Assembly: GCA_029932895.1 (NCBI GenBank) | Contig: JAOZPF010000046.1 | Coordinates: 1 to 6,341 of the forward strand | DNA: 6,341 nucleotides | Direction: 5' to 3' | From: Anaerolineae bacterium | Lineage (GTDB): Bacteria > Chloroflexota > Anaerolineae > B4-G1 > DUEL01 | Shown here: one piece after another, positions 1 through 5,419 of the stretch | Position numbering within the stretch: position 1 is the stretch's first letter | Layout of the letters: every line of letters starts with the position of its first letter | Notes under the pieces: model-generated | Seen by the model: only the letters and a program-made list of their open reading frames with translations | The model's database searches: none | What the model was told of the DNA's origin: nothing | Translations under genes and position numbers: made by a program

Positions 1-521
1 GCGCTATCTGCGCGGTGCTGCGCGGCCTCCAGTTCCGCCTGGTGATCGACCATCAGCTCCAGGGAGTGGGGCGAGGGGGTGGGTGGGTCGCCGCTCTTTT
101 GGCCACGGTAGTCATAGAGAGCCAACAGGCTGCCCTCGGCGGTGGCCTCGGCTGCCTGCTCCGTCGATAGGCCGCCCGCGCCGTGGAGGATCGAGGCCAC
201 GCGGCGGGCTTCGAGTTTATGTGCCTTCCGCGCTGCCAGTCCGGCTGCCCGCCGAACCGCGTCGGTGTCGAACTCTTCCTGCGGCCCCAGCCCCACCAGA
301 ATCACCCGCCGGGCCGGGATTGCCCCCCGGGGGTAGAGCACCACGACCTGCCCGGCCTTGCCGGAGAAATCGCCAGCGGCGACCAGGTCGGAGATCGCGC
401 CGTTGAGGGCACGGTCCACGGCCTCGGTTGCCCCGCCAGGCTGTGTGTCCTCGAACAGGCTGACAACGACCGCGTCGGCGTCGCTCTCTTGAATCGCACC
501 GGGGATGACTTTGACGTCCAT
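1..521 (-). CDS. pepA: Leucyl aminopeptidase (M17 family), N-terminal part, truncated by the window edge
   Basis: The frame is open from the ATG at 521-519 to the left edge, giving the first 173 residues. The protein starts MDVKVIPGAIQESDADAVVV and contains I-LVGLG (74-79) and LYDYRGQKSG (135-144), which match the N-terminal, macro-domain-like half of M17 leucyl aminopeptidases, including the Y-x-x-x-x-K-S segment that precedes the catalytic domain. The complete enzyme would be a cytoplasmic, hexameric, two-metal peptidase of about 480-500 residues that removes N-terminal amino acids during peptide turnover. The metal-binding and catalytic residues lie in the C-terminal half, outside this window, so activity cannot be judged. 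The start is supported by AGGAG at 535-531, nine bases upstream, and no in-frame ATG was seen in the bases just upstream. A separate promoter and 188 intergenic bases argue that it is not simply co-transcribed with the helicase gene upstream. Confidence 0.88.
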   Translation of the reverse strand, partial: MDVKVIPGAIQESDADAVVVSLFEDTQPGGATEAVDRALNGAISDLVAAGDFSGKAGQVVVLYPRGAIPARRVILVGLGPQEEFDTDAVRRAAGLAARKAHKLEARRVASILHGAGGLSTEQAAEATAEGSLLALYDYRGQKSGDPPTPSPHSLELMVDHQAELEAAQHRADS

Positions 522-557
522 CGCAGAGCTCTCCTCTCGCGCTGATTGATTGTTCCT

Positions 558-585
558 ATTGTACTCGCAATCCCTCTCGGCACAA
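558..585 (-). promoter_or_regulatory. Probable sigma-70-type promoter of pepA
   Basis: Read on the minus strand, a TACAAT -10 box (563-558) lies 16 bases downstream of TTGTGC (585-580), a partial match to the -35 consensus. The predicted transcript start is near 551, giving a leader of about 30 bases that contains the AGGAG ribosome binding site at 535-531. The -10 box is good and the -35 is weak. It is the only convincing pair found in the gap. Confidence 0.55.
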
Positions 586-645
586 CCTCTGTTGGGACGC
601 CGGGCGTGGTCTAGTTTTGATGCCGCTGGTGAATTGGCGTGTTTG

Positions 646-686
646 CCCCTCCCAGGCCCCGCATAAATGGCGGGGTCTGGGAGGGG
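646..686 (-). terminator. Long GC-rich hairpin 3' of the helicase gene, possible terminator or mRNA 3'-end structure
   Basis: Arms CCCCTCCCAG (646-655) and CTGGGAGGGG (677-686) pair perfectly. After one G/T-opposed position (656/676), CCCCGC (657-662) pairs with GCGGGG (670-675), leaving a 7-base AT-rich loop (663-669). This gives 16 Watson-Crick pairs. It begins 23 bases past the helicase stop codon on the minus strand, the expected place for a terminator. There is no run of T after the stem on either strand, so it is not a textbook Rho-independent terminator. It could stop or stabilise the 3' end, or be a copy of a dispersed palindromic repeat. Confidence 0.5.
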
Positions 687-709
687 AGATTCAACCCAAT
701 CTGTCTCTG

Positions 710-3235
710 CTACGGCGGGGCCAGTGCTGTCAGCAGTCGCCGGCTGCGCTGCTTGGTGCCAGGTTCCTGCTCGCCGGCCGGGCCAACGCAGCCGGGGCAG
801 CCGTCGGCGCAGGGGCAGGCGCGCACTCTTTCCAGCCCCGCCTCCAACAGGGTCTCGAACATCTCGTAGAGACGCGGGCTCAGGCCGGCCCCGCCCGGCG
901 TCCGGTCGTAAAAGATCAGCCGTGGCAGCCCGGTGGCCTGAGCGCGGGATTCCACCGCCGCGCCCAGGTCGTCTGGCGCGCAGAGGAGGTACAGCGGGGC
1001 CAGATGACGGAGCAGGTAGGCCAGCCCCGCAAGCCCGCTGCGTGCCCCCCGCGCCCGCTCTGCCCTCCGATGGCAGGATGGGCAGAGGGTGATCAAGTTG
1101 TCGAGGCTGTTAGCGAGCCGGTAGAGATCGTTGGTACCGGGGATGTAGCCAAAGGTGTGAAAAGGCACGATGTGGTGGACGTCGTGGTGGTGGCCCTCCC
1201 GCTCCGGCGCGCCGCAGTGACGACATTGGTAGCCGTCGCGGGCGCGGGCCGCCTCGCGCTGAGTGGGCCAGTTCGGACCATAGTCGATACGGGGACGGAG
1301 CACCCCTTCCTCCTCCATCCGCCCCACCAATCCCTCAGAGAGGTCCAGCCAGGTCCCCACCGTCGCCATCCGCTGCTCCGGCAGGTCGATCTCGCCCCAG
1401 CCGAGCACCTCGTGGGTGTAGCGGCGTACCTGCCGGTAGCCGGTGGCCCGCGTAGCGACCTCCAACCGGCCCAACCCCGCCTCCCAATTTTCATTCCCCC
1501 GTCTCTCGATCGTCTCCAGCACCGCTACCTCTGTCGTCGCGCTGGCGCGGGTGTAGAAATCGACCGTTTCAGCCCGCACCTGCGCCAGCCCCCCCTCCCA
1601 GTCTAGCGCTTCCACCAGGTAGGTGGCCCCTTCGTGGGGATAGACCGCGCCGGGATAGACCAGCAGGGGAGCGCTGGGCCGGTCGATCTGGCCGATCACC
1701 TGCGGTGGGTCGGTCGCAATGTCCTGGATGACGACGCTATCCGGCCCCCCGGAGCGCAGTCCCACTTTCCCGGCGGGATACTCTTCCCCGATCCAGATAG
1801 TGCGACCATTACTGCGGTGGAGCGAGCCCTCCCCAACCAGCAGGTCGAGCAGTTCCTGCGCGGCGCTGAACCCGCCAAAAGGCTCGCCCGCCTCAAAGGG
1901 TAGTTCGTAGGCGGCGCAGGCCAGGTGGCTGGTCAGGATCGCCAGATTGTCGGGGTCGAGCAGCCCCTGTTCCACCGCTCGCCCGAAAAAGTAACGGGGG
2001 TGGGTGACCAGGTACTGGTCGAGGGGGGAGGGGCTGGCGACGAGCACCGCCAAGGAGGCCTCGGCGCTCCTTCCCGCCCGCCCCGCTTGCTGCCAGGTGG
2101 AGGAGATGGAGCCAGGGTAACCGACCATCACGCAGCCGGTCAGCGCGCCGATATCGACTCCTAGTTCCAAGGCGTTGGTCGCCACCACGGCCCGCACCGT
2201 TCCCTCCCGCAGCCCGCGCTCGATCTCGCGCCGCTGGGTGGGCAGGTAACCGCCGCGGTAGCCGCGCACCCGCTCCGGGTTCTGCCCATCCGCGACCGCC
2301 AGATCGCGCAGGTAGCCCAACAGCACCTCGACCGTCAGCCGGGCGCGGGCAAAGAGGATGGTCTGGATGTCGGCCCTGAGCAGGCGGGCCGCAATGTCGA
2401 GGGCGGATAGCAGGGCCGAACGGCGGGTGCCGAGTTGGGGGTCGGTGAGCGGCGGGTTGTAAAGGACAAGGTGTTTCTCGCCGTGGGGGGAGCCGTCTCT
2501 GGTGACGGTTACCACCGGGGCCTCCAGCAGCCGCTCGGCCAGTTCACCCGGATTGGCGATGGTGGCCGAAGCGCAGAGAAAGCGCGGCTCGGCACCATAA
2601 AAGCGGCAGACCCGCCGCAACCGGCGCAGCAGGTTGGCGACGTGGCTGCCAAAGACCCCGTGGTAGACGTGGAGTTCGTCCAGCACCACCCAGCGCAGGT
2701 TGGCAAAGAAACGCGCCCAGCGGGTGTGATGGGGCAGAATCCCCGCGTGGAGCATATCCGGGTTGCTCACCAGCAGGCGGGCCTGGCTGCGGACGGCGCG
2801 GCGCTGGGAGGCGGGGGTGTCACCGTCGTAGGGGCGGACGGCGATGGGGGGCTGGAGGGCAGAGACGAACGGCTCCAGGGCGGCGATCTGGTCGTGGGCC
2901 AGGGCCTTGGTGGGAAAGAGGTAGAGGGCGCAGGCCTGGGGGTCGGTGAGCAGGGTGTGGAGGACGGGGAGGTTATAGGCCAGTGACTTGCCGGAGGCGG
3001 CAGCGGTGGCCTGGACGACATTCTGGCCGTCCAGGGCGGCGGCGACCGCCTCGGCCTGGTGGCTGTAGAGGGCTTTGATTCCCAGACGGCGAGCCGCACT
3101 CACCAAACGGGAGTCGAGGTCAGCCGGCCACGGCCCGGTGCGTGCCGGGCGAGCGGGGATGCGCTTCCAGGCAGTCACGCAGCGCATGAAATCGGGGTCG
3201 GCACGCAGCCGGGCCAATAACTCGCTCAAATCCAT
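710..3235 (-). CDS. MrfA/YprA-type DExH helicase with inserted HNH nuclease domain and C-terminal MZB (DUF1998) region
   Basis: An 841-residue cytoplasmic superfamily 2 helicase. Helicase motifs run in order: Q-type YSHQ (57-60), Walker A AAASGKS (78-84), motif Ia PTKALAHDQ (108-116), DELH Walker B (186-189), SAT (223-225), motif V ATNALELGVDIG (352-363) and motif VI QQAGRAGR (382-389). The DELH box, the TxASGKS-like Walker A and the C-terminal C-x-C-x3-C-x2-C cluster (C807, C809, C813, C816) place it with the MrfA/YprA/Hrq1 family, 3'-5' helicases linked to DNA crosslink repair. Between helicase core and zinc region sits an HNH-like module: C671-x2-C674, DVHHIVPF (685-692), N713, then C718-x2-C721-H722. 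This makes the protein longer than B. subtilis MrfA (about 750). A longer reading from 3271 is disfavoured: a TATAAT box (3254-3259) lies inside that extension, while AGGAG at 3244-3240 precedes the chosen ATG. No MrfB-like exonuclease gene is adjacent. The helicase call is firm; the repair role is inferred from the family. Confidence 0.9.
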   Translation of the reverse strand: MDLSELLARLRADPDFMRCVTAWKRIPARPARTGPWPADLDSRLVSAARRLGIKALYSHQAEAVAAALDGQNVVQATAAASGKSLAYNLPVLHTLLTDPQACALYLFPTKALAHDQIAALEPFVSALQPPIAVRPYDGDTPASQRRAVRSQARLLVSNPDMLHAGILPHHTRWARFFANLRWVVLDELHVYHGVFGSHVANLLRRLRRVCRFYGAEPRFLCASATIANPGELAERLLEAPVVTVTRDGSPHGEKHLVLYNPPLTDPQLGTRRSALLSALDIAARLLRADIQTILFARARLTVEVLLGYLRDLAVADGQNPERVRGYRGGYLPTQRREIERGLREGTVRAVVATNALELGVDIGALTGCVMVGYPGSISSTWQQAGRAGRSAEASLAVLVASPSPLDQYLVTHPRYFFGRAVEQGLLDPDNLAILTSHLACAAYELPFEAGEPFGGFSAAQELLDLLVGEGSLHRSNGRTIWIGEEYPAGKVGLRSGGPDSVVIQDIATDPPQVIGQIDRPSAPLLVYPGAVYPHEGATYLVEALDWEGGLAQVRAETVDFYTRASATTEVAVLETIERRGNENWEAGLGRLEVATRATGYRQVRRYTHEVLGWGEIDLPEQRMATVGTWLDLSEGLVGRMEEEGVLRPRIDYGPNWPTQREAARARDGYQCRHCGAPEREGHHHDVHHIVPFHTFGYIPGTNDLYRLANSLDNLITLCPSCHRRAERARGARSGLAGLAYLLRHLAPLYLLCAPDDLGAAVESRAQATGLPRLIFYDRTPGGAGLSPRLYEMFETLLEAGLERVRACPCADGCPGCVGPAGEQEPGTKQRSRRLLTALAPP

Positions 3236-3239
3236 CTCG

Positions 3240-3250
3240 CTCCTCCCTCC
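3240..3250 (-). promoter_or_regulatory. Ribosome binding site deciding the helicase start
   Basis: The minus strand reads GGAGGGAGGAG from 3250 to 3240, ending four bases before the ATG at 3235. Two overlapping Shine-Dalgarno cores (GGAGGG and AGGAG) fit. The predicted transcript start near 3247 would leave only a roughly 12-base leader, just enough to keep the AGGAG core. This favours ATG 3235 over the ATG at 3271, which lies upstream of the -10 box. Confidence 0.7.
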
Positions 3251-3253
3251 CCC

Positions 3254-3282
3254 ATTATACCAACGAACCATCGCCTAACCAA
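3254..3282 (-). promoter_or_regulatory. Promoter of the helicase gene
   Basis: On the minus strand, a perfect TATAAT -10 box (3259-3254) follows TTGGTT (3282-3277, a partial -35 match) with the optimal 17-base spacer. The predicted transcript start is near 3247, twelve bases before the ATG at 3235. Its -35 box is separated by a single base (3283) from the -35 box of the opposing promoter for the FHA operon. Confidence 0.72.
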
Positions 3283-3283
3283 C

Positions 3284-3312
3284 TTGTCATCCCCTCCCTC
3301 TCGCGCTATAAT
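3284..3312 (+). promoter_or_regulatory. Promoter of the FHA operon, predicted leaderless
   Basis: TTGTCA (3284-3289, five of six to the -35 consensus) and a perfect TATAAT (3307-3312) are separated by 17 bases. The expected transcript start, 3319-3321, falls on or within two bases of the ATG at 3321. No purine-rich Shine-Dalgarno site lies between the -10 box and the ATG. Both observations point to a leaderless mRNA. Confidence 0.78.
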
Positions 3313-3320
3313 CCGCTGCA

Positions 3321-4136
3321 ATGAACGGGATCGATCGCTTCGAAACGTTGGCCGAACGGCTGGTGGAAGGGACGTTCGCGCGGCTGTTCGCCGGGTATTT
3401 GCATCCTCTCGAGGTCGCCACGCACCTGGCGCGGGCGATGGAGGACCACCAGGTCCGCGCGCCGGACGGCACCCCGTTAGCGCCAACCCACTATTGGATC
3501 TATTTGCACCCGCAGGACTTTGGCTCGCTCATCGCTGACCGGCCTACGCTGGCCGATGAGCTGGCCGAACACGTGGCGGCGCTGGCAAAGGGCGCGGACC
3601 TGGTGCTCGTTGCCCCTCCCACAGTCTCGGTGGAGCCGCTGCTGAACGTCCCCTCCCACTCGGTGCGCGTGGAAGCGCGCTGGGAGCCGGAGGAGGGGGA
3701 GCTTGCCGGCGCTACCCGCGAGATGGGGGATGAGGAGCAGGCAGCGGTGCAGGCGGCCGTCGCGGAGGAGCCGCAGGGACAGCCTTTCCTGATCGTCGGC
3801 GGACAGCGTCACGTGGAGCTGGTGGACGCGGTGGTCAGCATCGGGCGTGCACTGGATAACGACATCATCCTGGAGGACCGGCGGGTCTCTCGTCACCACG
3901 CCCAGCTCCGCCGCCGCTACGGGCGGTACGTTCTCTACGATGCGGGGAGTTCCGGCGGGACCACGATCAACGGCTACCCGGTCCAAGAGTGCGTGCTTCA
4001 GCCGGGGGATGTCATCTCCCTCGCTGGCGTCGAGCTGGTCTATGGGCAGGACCCCCTCCCCGCGCCCGAGCCAGGGGAAGGGGACACGCCAACTCTGGGG
4101 CTCGACCCGCTTTCCCCCACCAGCGGCGAGGAATAG
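3321..4136 (+). CDS. FhaA-like protein: N-terminal DUF3662 domain plus C-terminal FHA domain
   Basis: A 271-residue soluble protein with no signal peptide or membrane segment. The first ~115 residues (MNGIDRFETLAERLVEGTFA onward, then LHPLEVATHLARAMED) match DUF3662, the N-terminal domain of actinobacterial FhaA. An acidic, Ala/Glu-rich linker (about 116-150) leads to an FHA domain with the phosphothreonine-binding residues R176 (GRALDND), S190 and H193 (VSRHHA), then DAGSSGGTTINGY (207-219). The usual SxNGT is changed to SSGGT, but N217-G218 is kept. FHA domains bind phosphothreonine, so the protein is probably an adaptor or substrate of Ser/Thr kinases; in mycobacteria FhaA is tied to cell-wall synthesis. 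A Pro/Glu/Thr-rich tail (245-271) follows. The start is fixed by N-terminal similarity; there is no Shine-Dalgarno site, consistent with leaderless translation. It is first in a plus-strand operon and is followed after 4 bases by the membrane FHA gene. No kinase or phosphatase gene is in the window, so the signalling partner is unknown. Confidence 0.86.
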   Translation: MNGIDRFETLAERLVEGTFARLFAGYLHPLEVATHLARAMEDHQVRAPDGTPLAPTHYWIYLHPQDFGSLIADRPTLADELAEHVAALAKGADLVLVAPPTVSVEPLLNVPSHSVRVEARWEPEEGELAGATREMGDEEQAAVQAAVAEEPQGQPFLIVGGQRHVELVDAVVSIGRALDNDIILEDRRVSRHHAQLRRRYGRYVLYDAGSSGGTTINGYPVQECVLQPGDVISLAGVELVYGQDPLPAPEPGEGDTPTLGLDPLSPTSGEE

Positions 4137-4140
4137 CCAC

Positions 4141-4569
4141 GTGGACCTCCTGTTGCTTCTGCTCCGTGTTCTGCTGACCGTCCTGCTATATCTTTTCCTC
4201 GGCGCCGTGATGATCCTGCTGTGGCGCGAATTGCGGCAGGCCGCCGGGACGGAGCGGGGTGGTCACCCGGAGGGTCGCCTCGTGGTGGTGGAGGCGGGGG
4301 AAGAGGGGCCGGAGGTCGGCGCGGCTTTTGCGCTCCAGGAGGTGACCTCGCTGGGGCGTGGCCCCGCCAACACGGTAGTTCTCCCCAGCCCATTCGTCTC
4401 CACCCATCACGCCCTGCTGGTCTGGCGGGAGGGACGCTGGTGGCTGGAGGATCAGGGGAGCAAGAACGGGACGCTGCTCAACGGTGAACTCCTCACGCGC
4501 CCCACCGTCGTCAGCGCGGGGGACCTGATCGGCGTGGGGCAGGTGGTGTTGCGGTTGGAGAGCCTATAG
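4141..4569 (+). CDS. FhaB-like membrane-anchored FHA-domain protein
   Basis: A 142-residue protein from a GTG start at 4141. Residues 3-28 form one strongly hydrophobic helix (Leu-rich, with R9 inside), followed by W-R-E-L-R, so the positive-inside rule puts the remainder in the cytoplasm. After a short linker comes a canonical FHA domain: G72-R73, S87 and H90 (FVSTHHA), GSKNGT (106-111) and N114-G115, all residues expected for phosphothreonine binding. A single N-terminal membrane helix plus a C-terminal FHA domain is the layout of mycobacterial FhaB/FipA, which works in division and cell-wall regulation. A longer same-frame reading from 3847 is rejected because it would overlap the real FHA domain of the upstream gene. 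The GAGGA at the end of that gene (about 4128-4132) serves as ribosome binding site; with only 4 bases between stop and start, translational coupling is likely. The exact partner is unknown. Confidence 0.84.
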   Translation: MDLLLLLLRVLLTVLLYLFLGAVMILLWRELRQAAGTERGGHPEGRLVVVEAGEEGPEVGAAFALQEVTSLGRGPANTVVLPSPFVSTHHALLVWREGRWWLEDQGSKNGTLLNGELLTRPTVVSAGDLIGVGQVVLRLESL

Positions 4570-4593
4570 GGCGGGCCTGGCGGCTCGTCCGCA

Positions 4594-4599
4594 AGGAGG
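4594..4599 (+). promoter_or_regulatory. Strong ribosome binding site of the SDR gene
   Basis: AGGAGG, a perfect Shine-Dalgarno core, lies seven bases before the ATG at 4607. It selects this ATG over the second in-frame ATG at 4613. The 37-base gap after the fhaB-like stop holds no convincing promoter, so transcription probably comes from upstream. Confidence 0.75.
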
Positions 4600-4606
4600 A
4601 AGAGCG

Positions 4607-5398
4607 ATGAATATGGGATTGGAGGGCCAAGTCGCCCTGGTAACTGCCGCCAGCCGCGGGCTGGGGAGGGCGGTGGCGCTGCAACTGGCACGGGAAGGGG
4701 CGGCCGTCGCCATCTGCGCGCGCCGACCCGGACCCCTGGAAGCCAGCGCCGCCGCCATCCGCGAGTCCACGGGAGCAGAGGTCCTGCCTGTGGTCGCCGA
4801 TGTCTCCGTGCCTGAGGACGTGGAGCGGCTGGTGAGGACGGTCCTGGGCCATTTCGGGCGCGTGGACATCCTGGTGACCAACGCGGGGGGCCCCCCGCCC
4901 GGTCGTTTCCTCGACCTCACAGCGGAGGACTGGGAGGCGGCGGTGCGGTTGACGTTGATGAGCGCCGTTCGTCTCTGCTATGCCGTGGTCCCCGCGATGC
5001 GGGAGCAGGGCTCCGGCTCCATCGTGGCGATGACCTCGATCAGCGTCAAGCAGCCGTTGCCCAACCTGTTGCTCTCCAACAGCCTGCGCCTGGCGGTGAT
5101 CGGCTTGGTCAAGACGCTGGCGGACGAACTGGCAGCCGATTCGATCCGTGTCAACGCCATCTGCCCCGGCTGGACGCGGACGGAGCGGGTGGAGCAGCTC
5201 CTGGCCGACCGGGCGGCTCGCAGCGGGGCGACGGTGGAGGAGGAGGCGGACAGGATAGCGGCGGCGATCCCCCTGGGTCGGATGGGGACGCCGGAGGAAT
5301 GTGCCCGCGCCGTGGCGTTTCTGGCCTCTCCCGCGGCATCCTATATCACCGGGGTGAGCTTGTTGGTGGATGGAGGAATGTACAGAGGGGCGATGTAG
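4607..5398 (+). CDS. Divergent short-chain dehydrogenase/reductase (FabG-like) lacking the catalytic Tyr and Lys
   Basis: A 263-residue protein of normal SDR length with a Rossmann fold. The dinucleotide motif is TAASRGLG (13-20), with Ala in place of the first Gly of TGxxxGxG; NAG is at 92-94, S144 fits the catalytic serine, and the C-terminal ASPAASYITGVSLLVDGGMY is typical of 3-oxoacyl-ACP-reductase-like SDRs. The Tyr-x3-Lys expected 13 residues after S144 is replaced: residues 157-161 read SNSLR, so Tyr becomes Ser and Lys becomes Arg. This resembles a known subgroup of FabG-like SDRs with imperfect cofactor motif and tetrad, found in Bacillus, Thermus and Chloroflexota-type bacteria, so it is probably a conserved variant and not a damaged gene. 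Whether it performs redox chemistry is doubtful and its substrate is unknown. It lies 37 bases after the fhaB-like gene and 21 bases before the phosphorylase gene, apparently in the same operon. An assignment to fatty-acid synthesis is not supported. Confidence 0.85.
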   Translation: MNMGLEGQVALVTAASRGLGRAVALQLAREGAAVAICARRPGPLEASAAAIRESTGAEVLPVVADVSVPEDVERLVRTVLGHFGRVDILVTNAGGPPPGRFLDLTAEDWEAAVRLTLMSAVRLCYAVVPAMREQGSGSIVAMTSISVKQPLPNLLLSNSLRLAVIGLVKTLADELAADSIRVNAICPGWTRTERVEQLLADRAARSGATVEEEADRIAAAIPLGRMGTPEECARAVAFLASPAASYITGVSLLVDGGMYRGAM

Positions 5399-5419
5399 TC
5401 CGTATGCGGAGGTAAATCC

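Noticed and set aside
183..545. A 120-codon plus-strand frame at the left end
   Set aside because: It overlaps the aminopeptidase coding sequence in antisense and resembles no known protein.
617..1606. A 329-codon open frame on the plus strand opposite the 3' part of the helicase gene
   Set aside because: Antisense to the HNH and MZB coding region, with no recognisable domain and no ribosome binding site. It is a by-product of high GC content.
2435..2986. A 183-codon plus-strand frame, very rich in Gly and Val
   Set aside because: Antisense to the helicase motor domain, with a repetitive composition that reflects the codon bias of the opposite strand.
3236..3271. A 12-residue N-terminal extension of the helicase from the ATG at 3271
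   Set aside because: The TATAAT box at 3254-3259 would lie inside it and the predicted transcript begins downstream of that ATG. The ATG at 3235 has its own ribosome binding site.
3847..4140. An upstream extension of the FhaB-like gene from the ATG at 3847
   Set aside because: It would overlap the FHA domain of the preceding gene in another frame and has no homology. The GTG at 4141 directly precedes the membrane helix and follows a GAGGA site.
5404..5415. A three-codon mini-ORF (ATG CGG AGG TAA) just before mtnP
   Set aside because: Its codons are formed by the mtnP Shine-Dalgarno sequence itself. With no further evidence it is best treated as chance.
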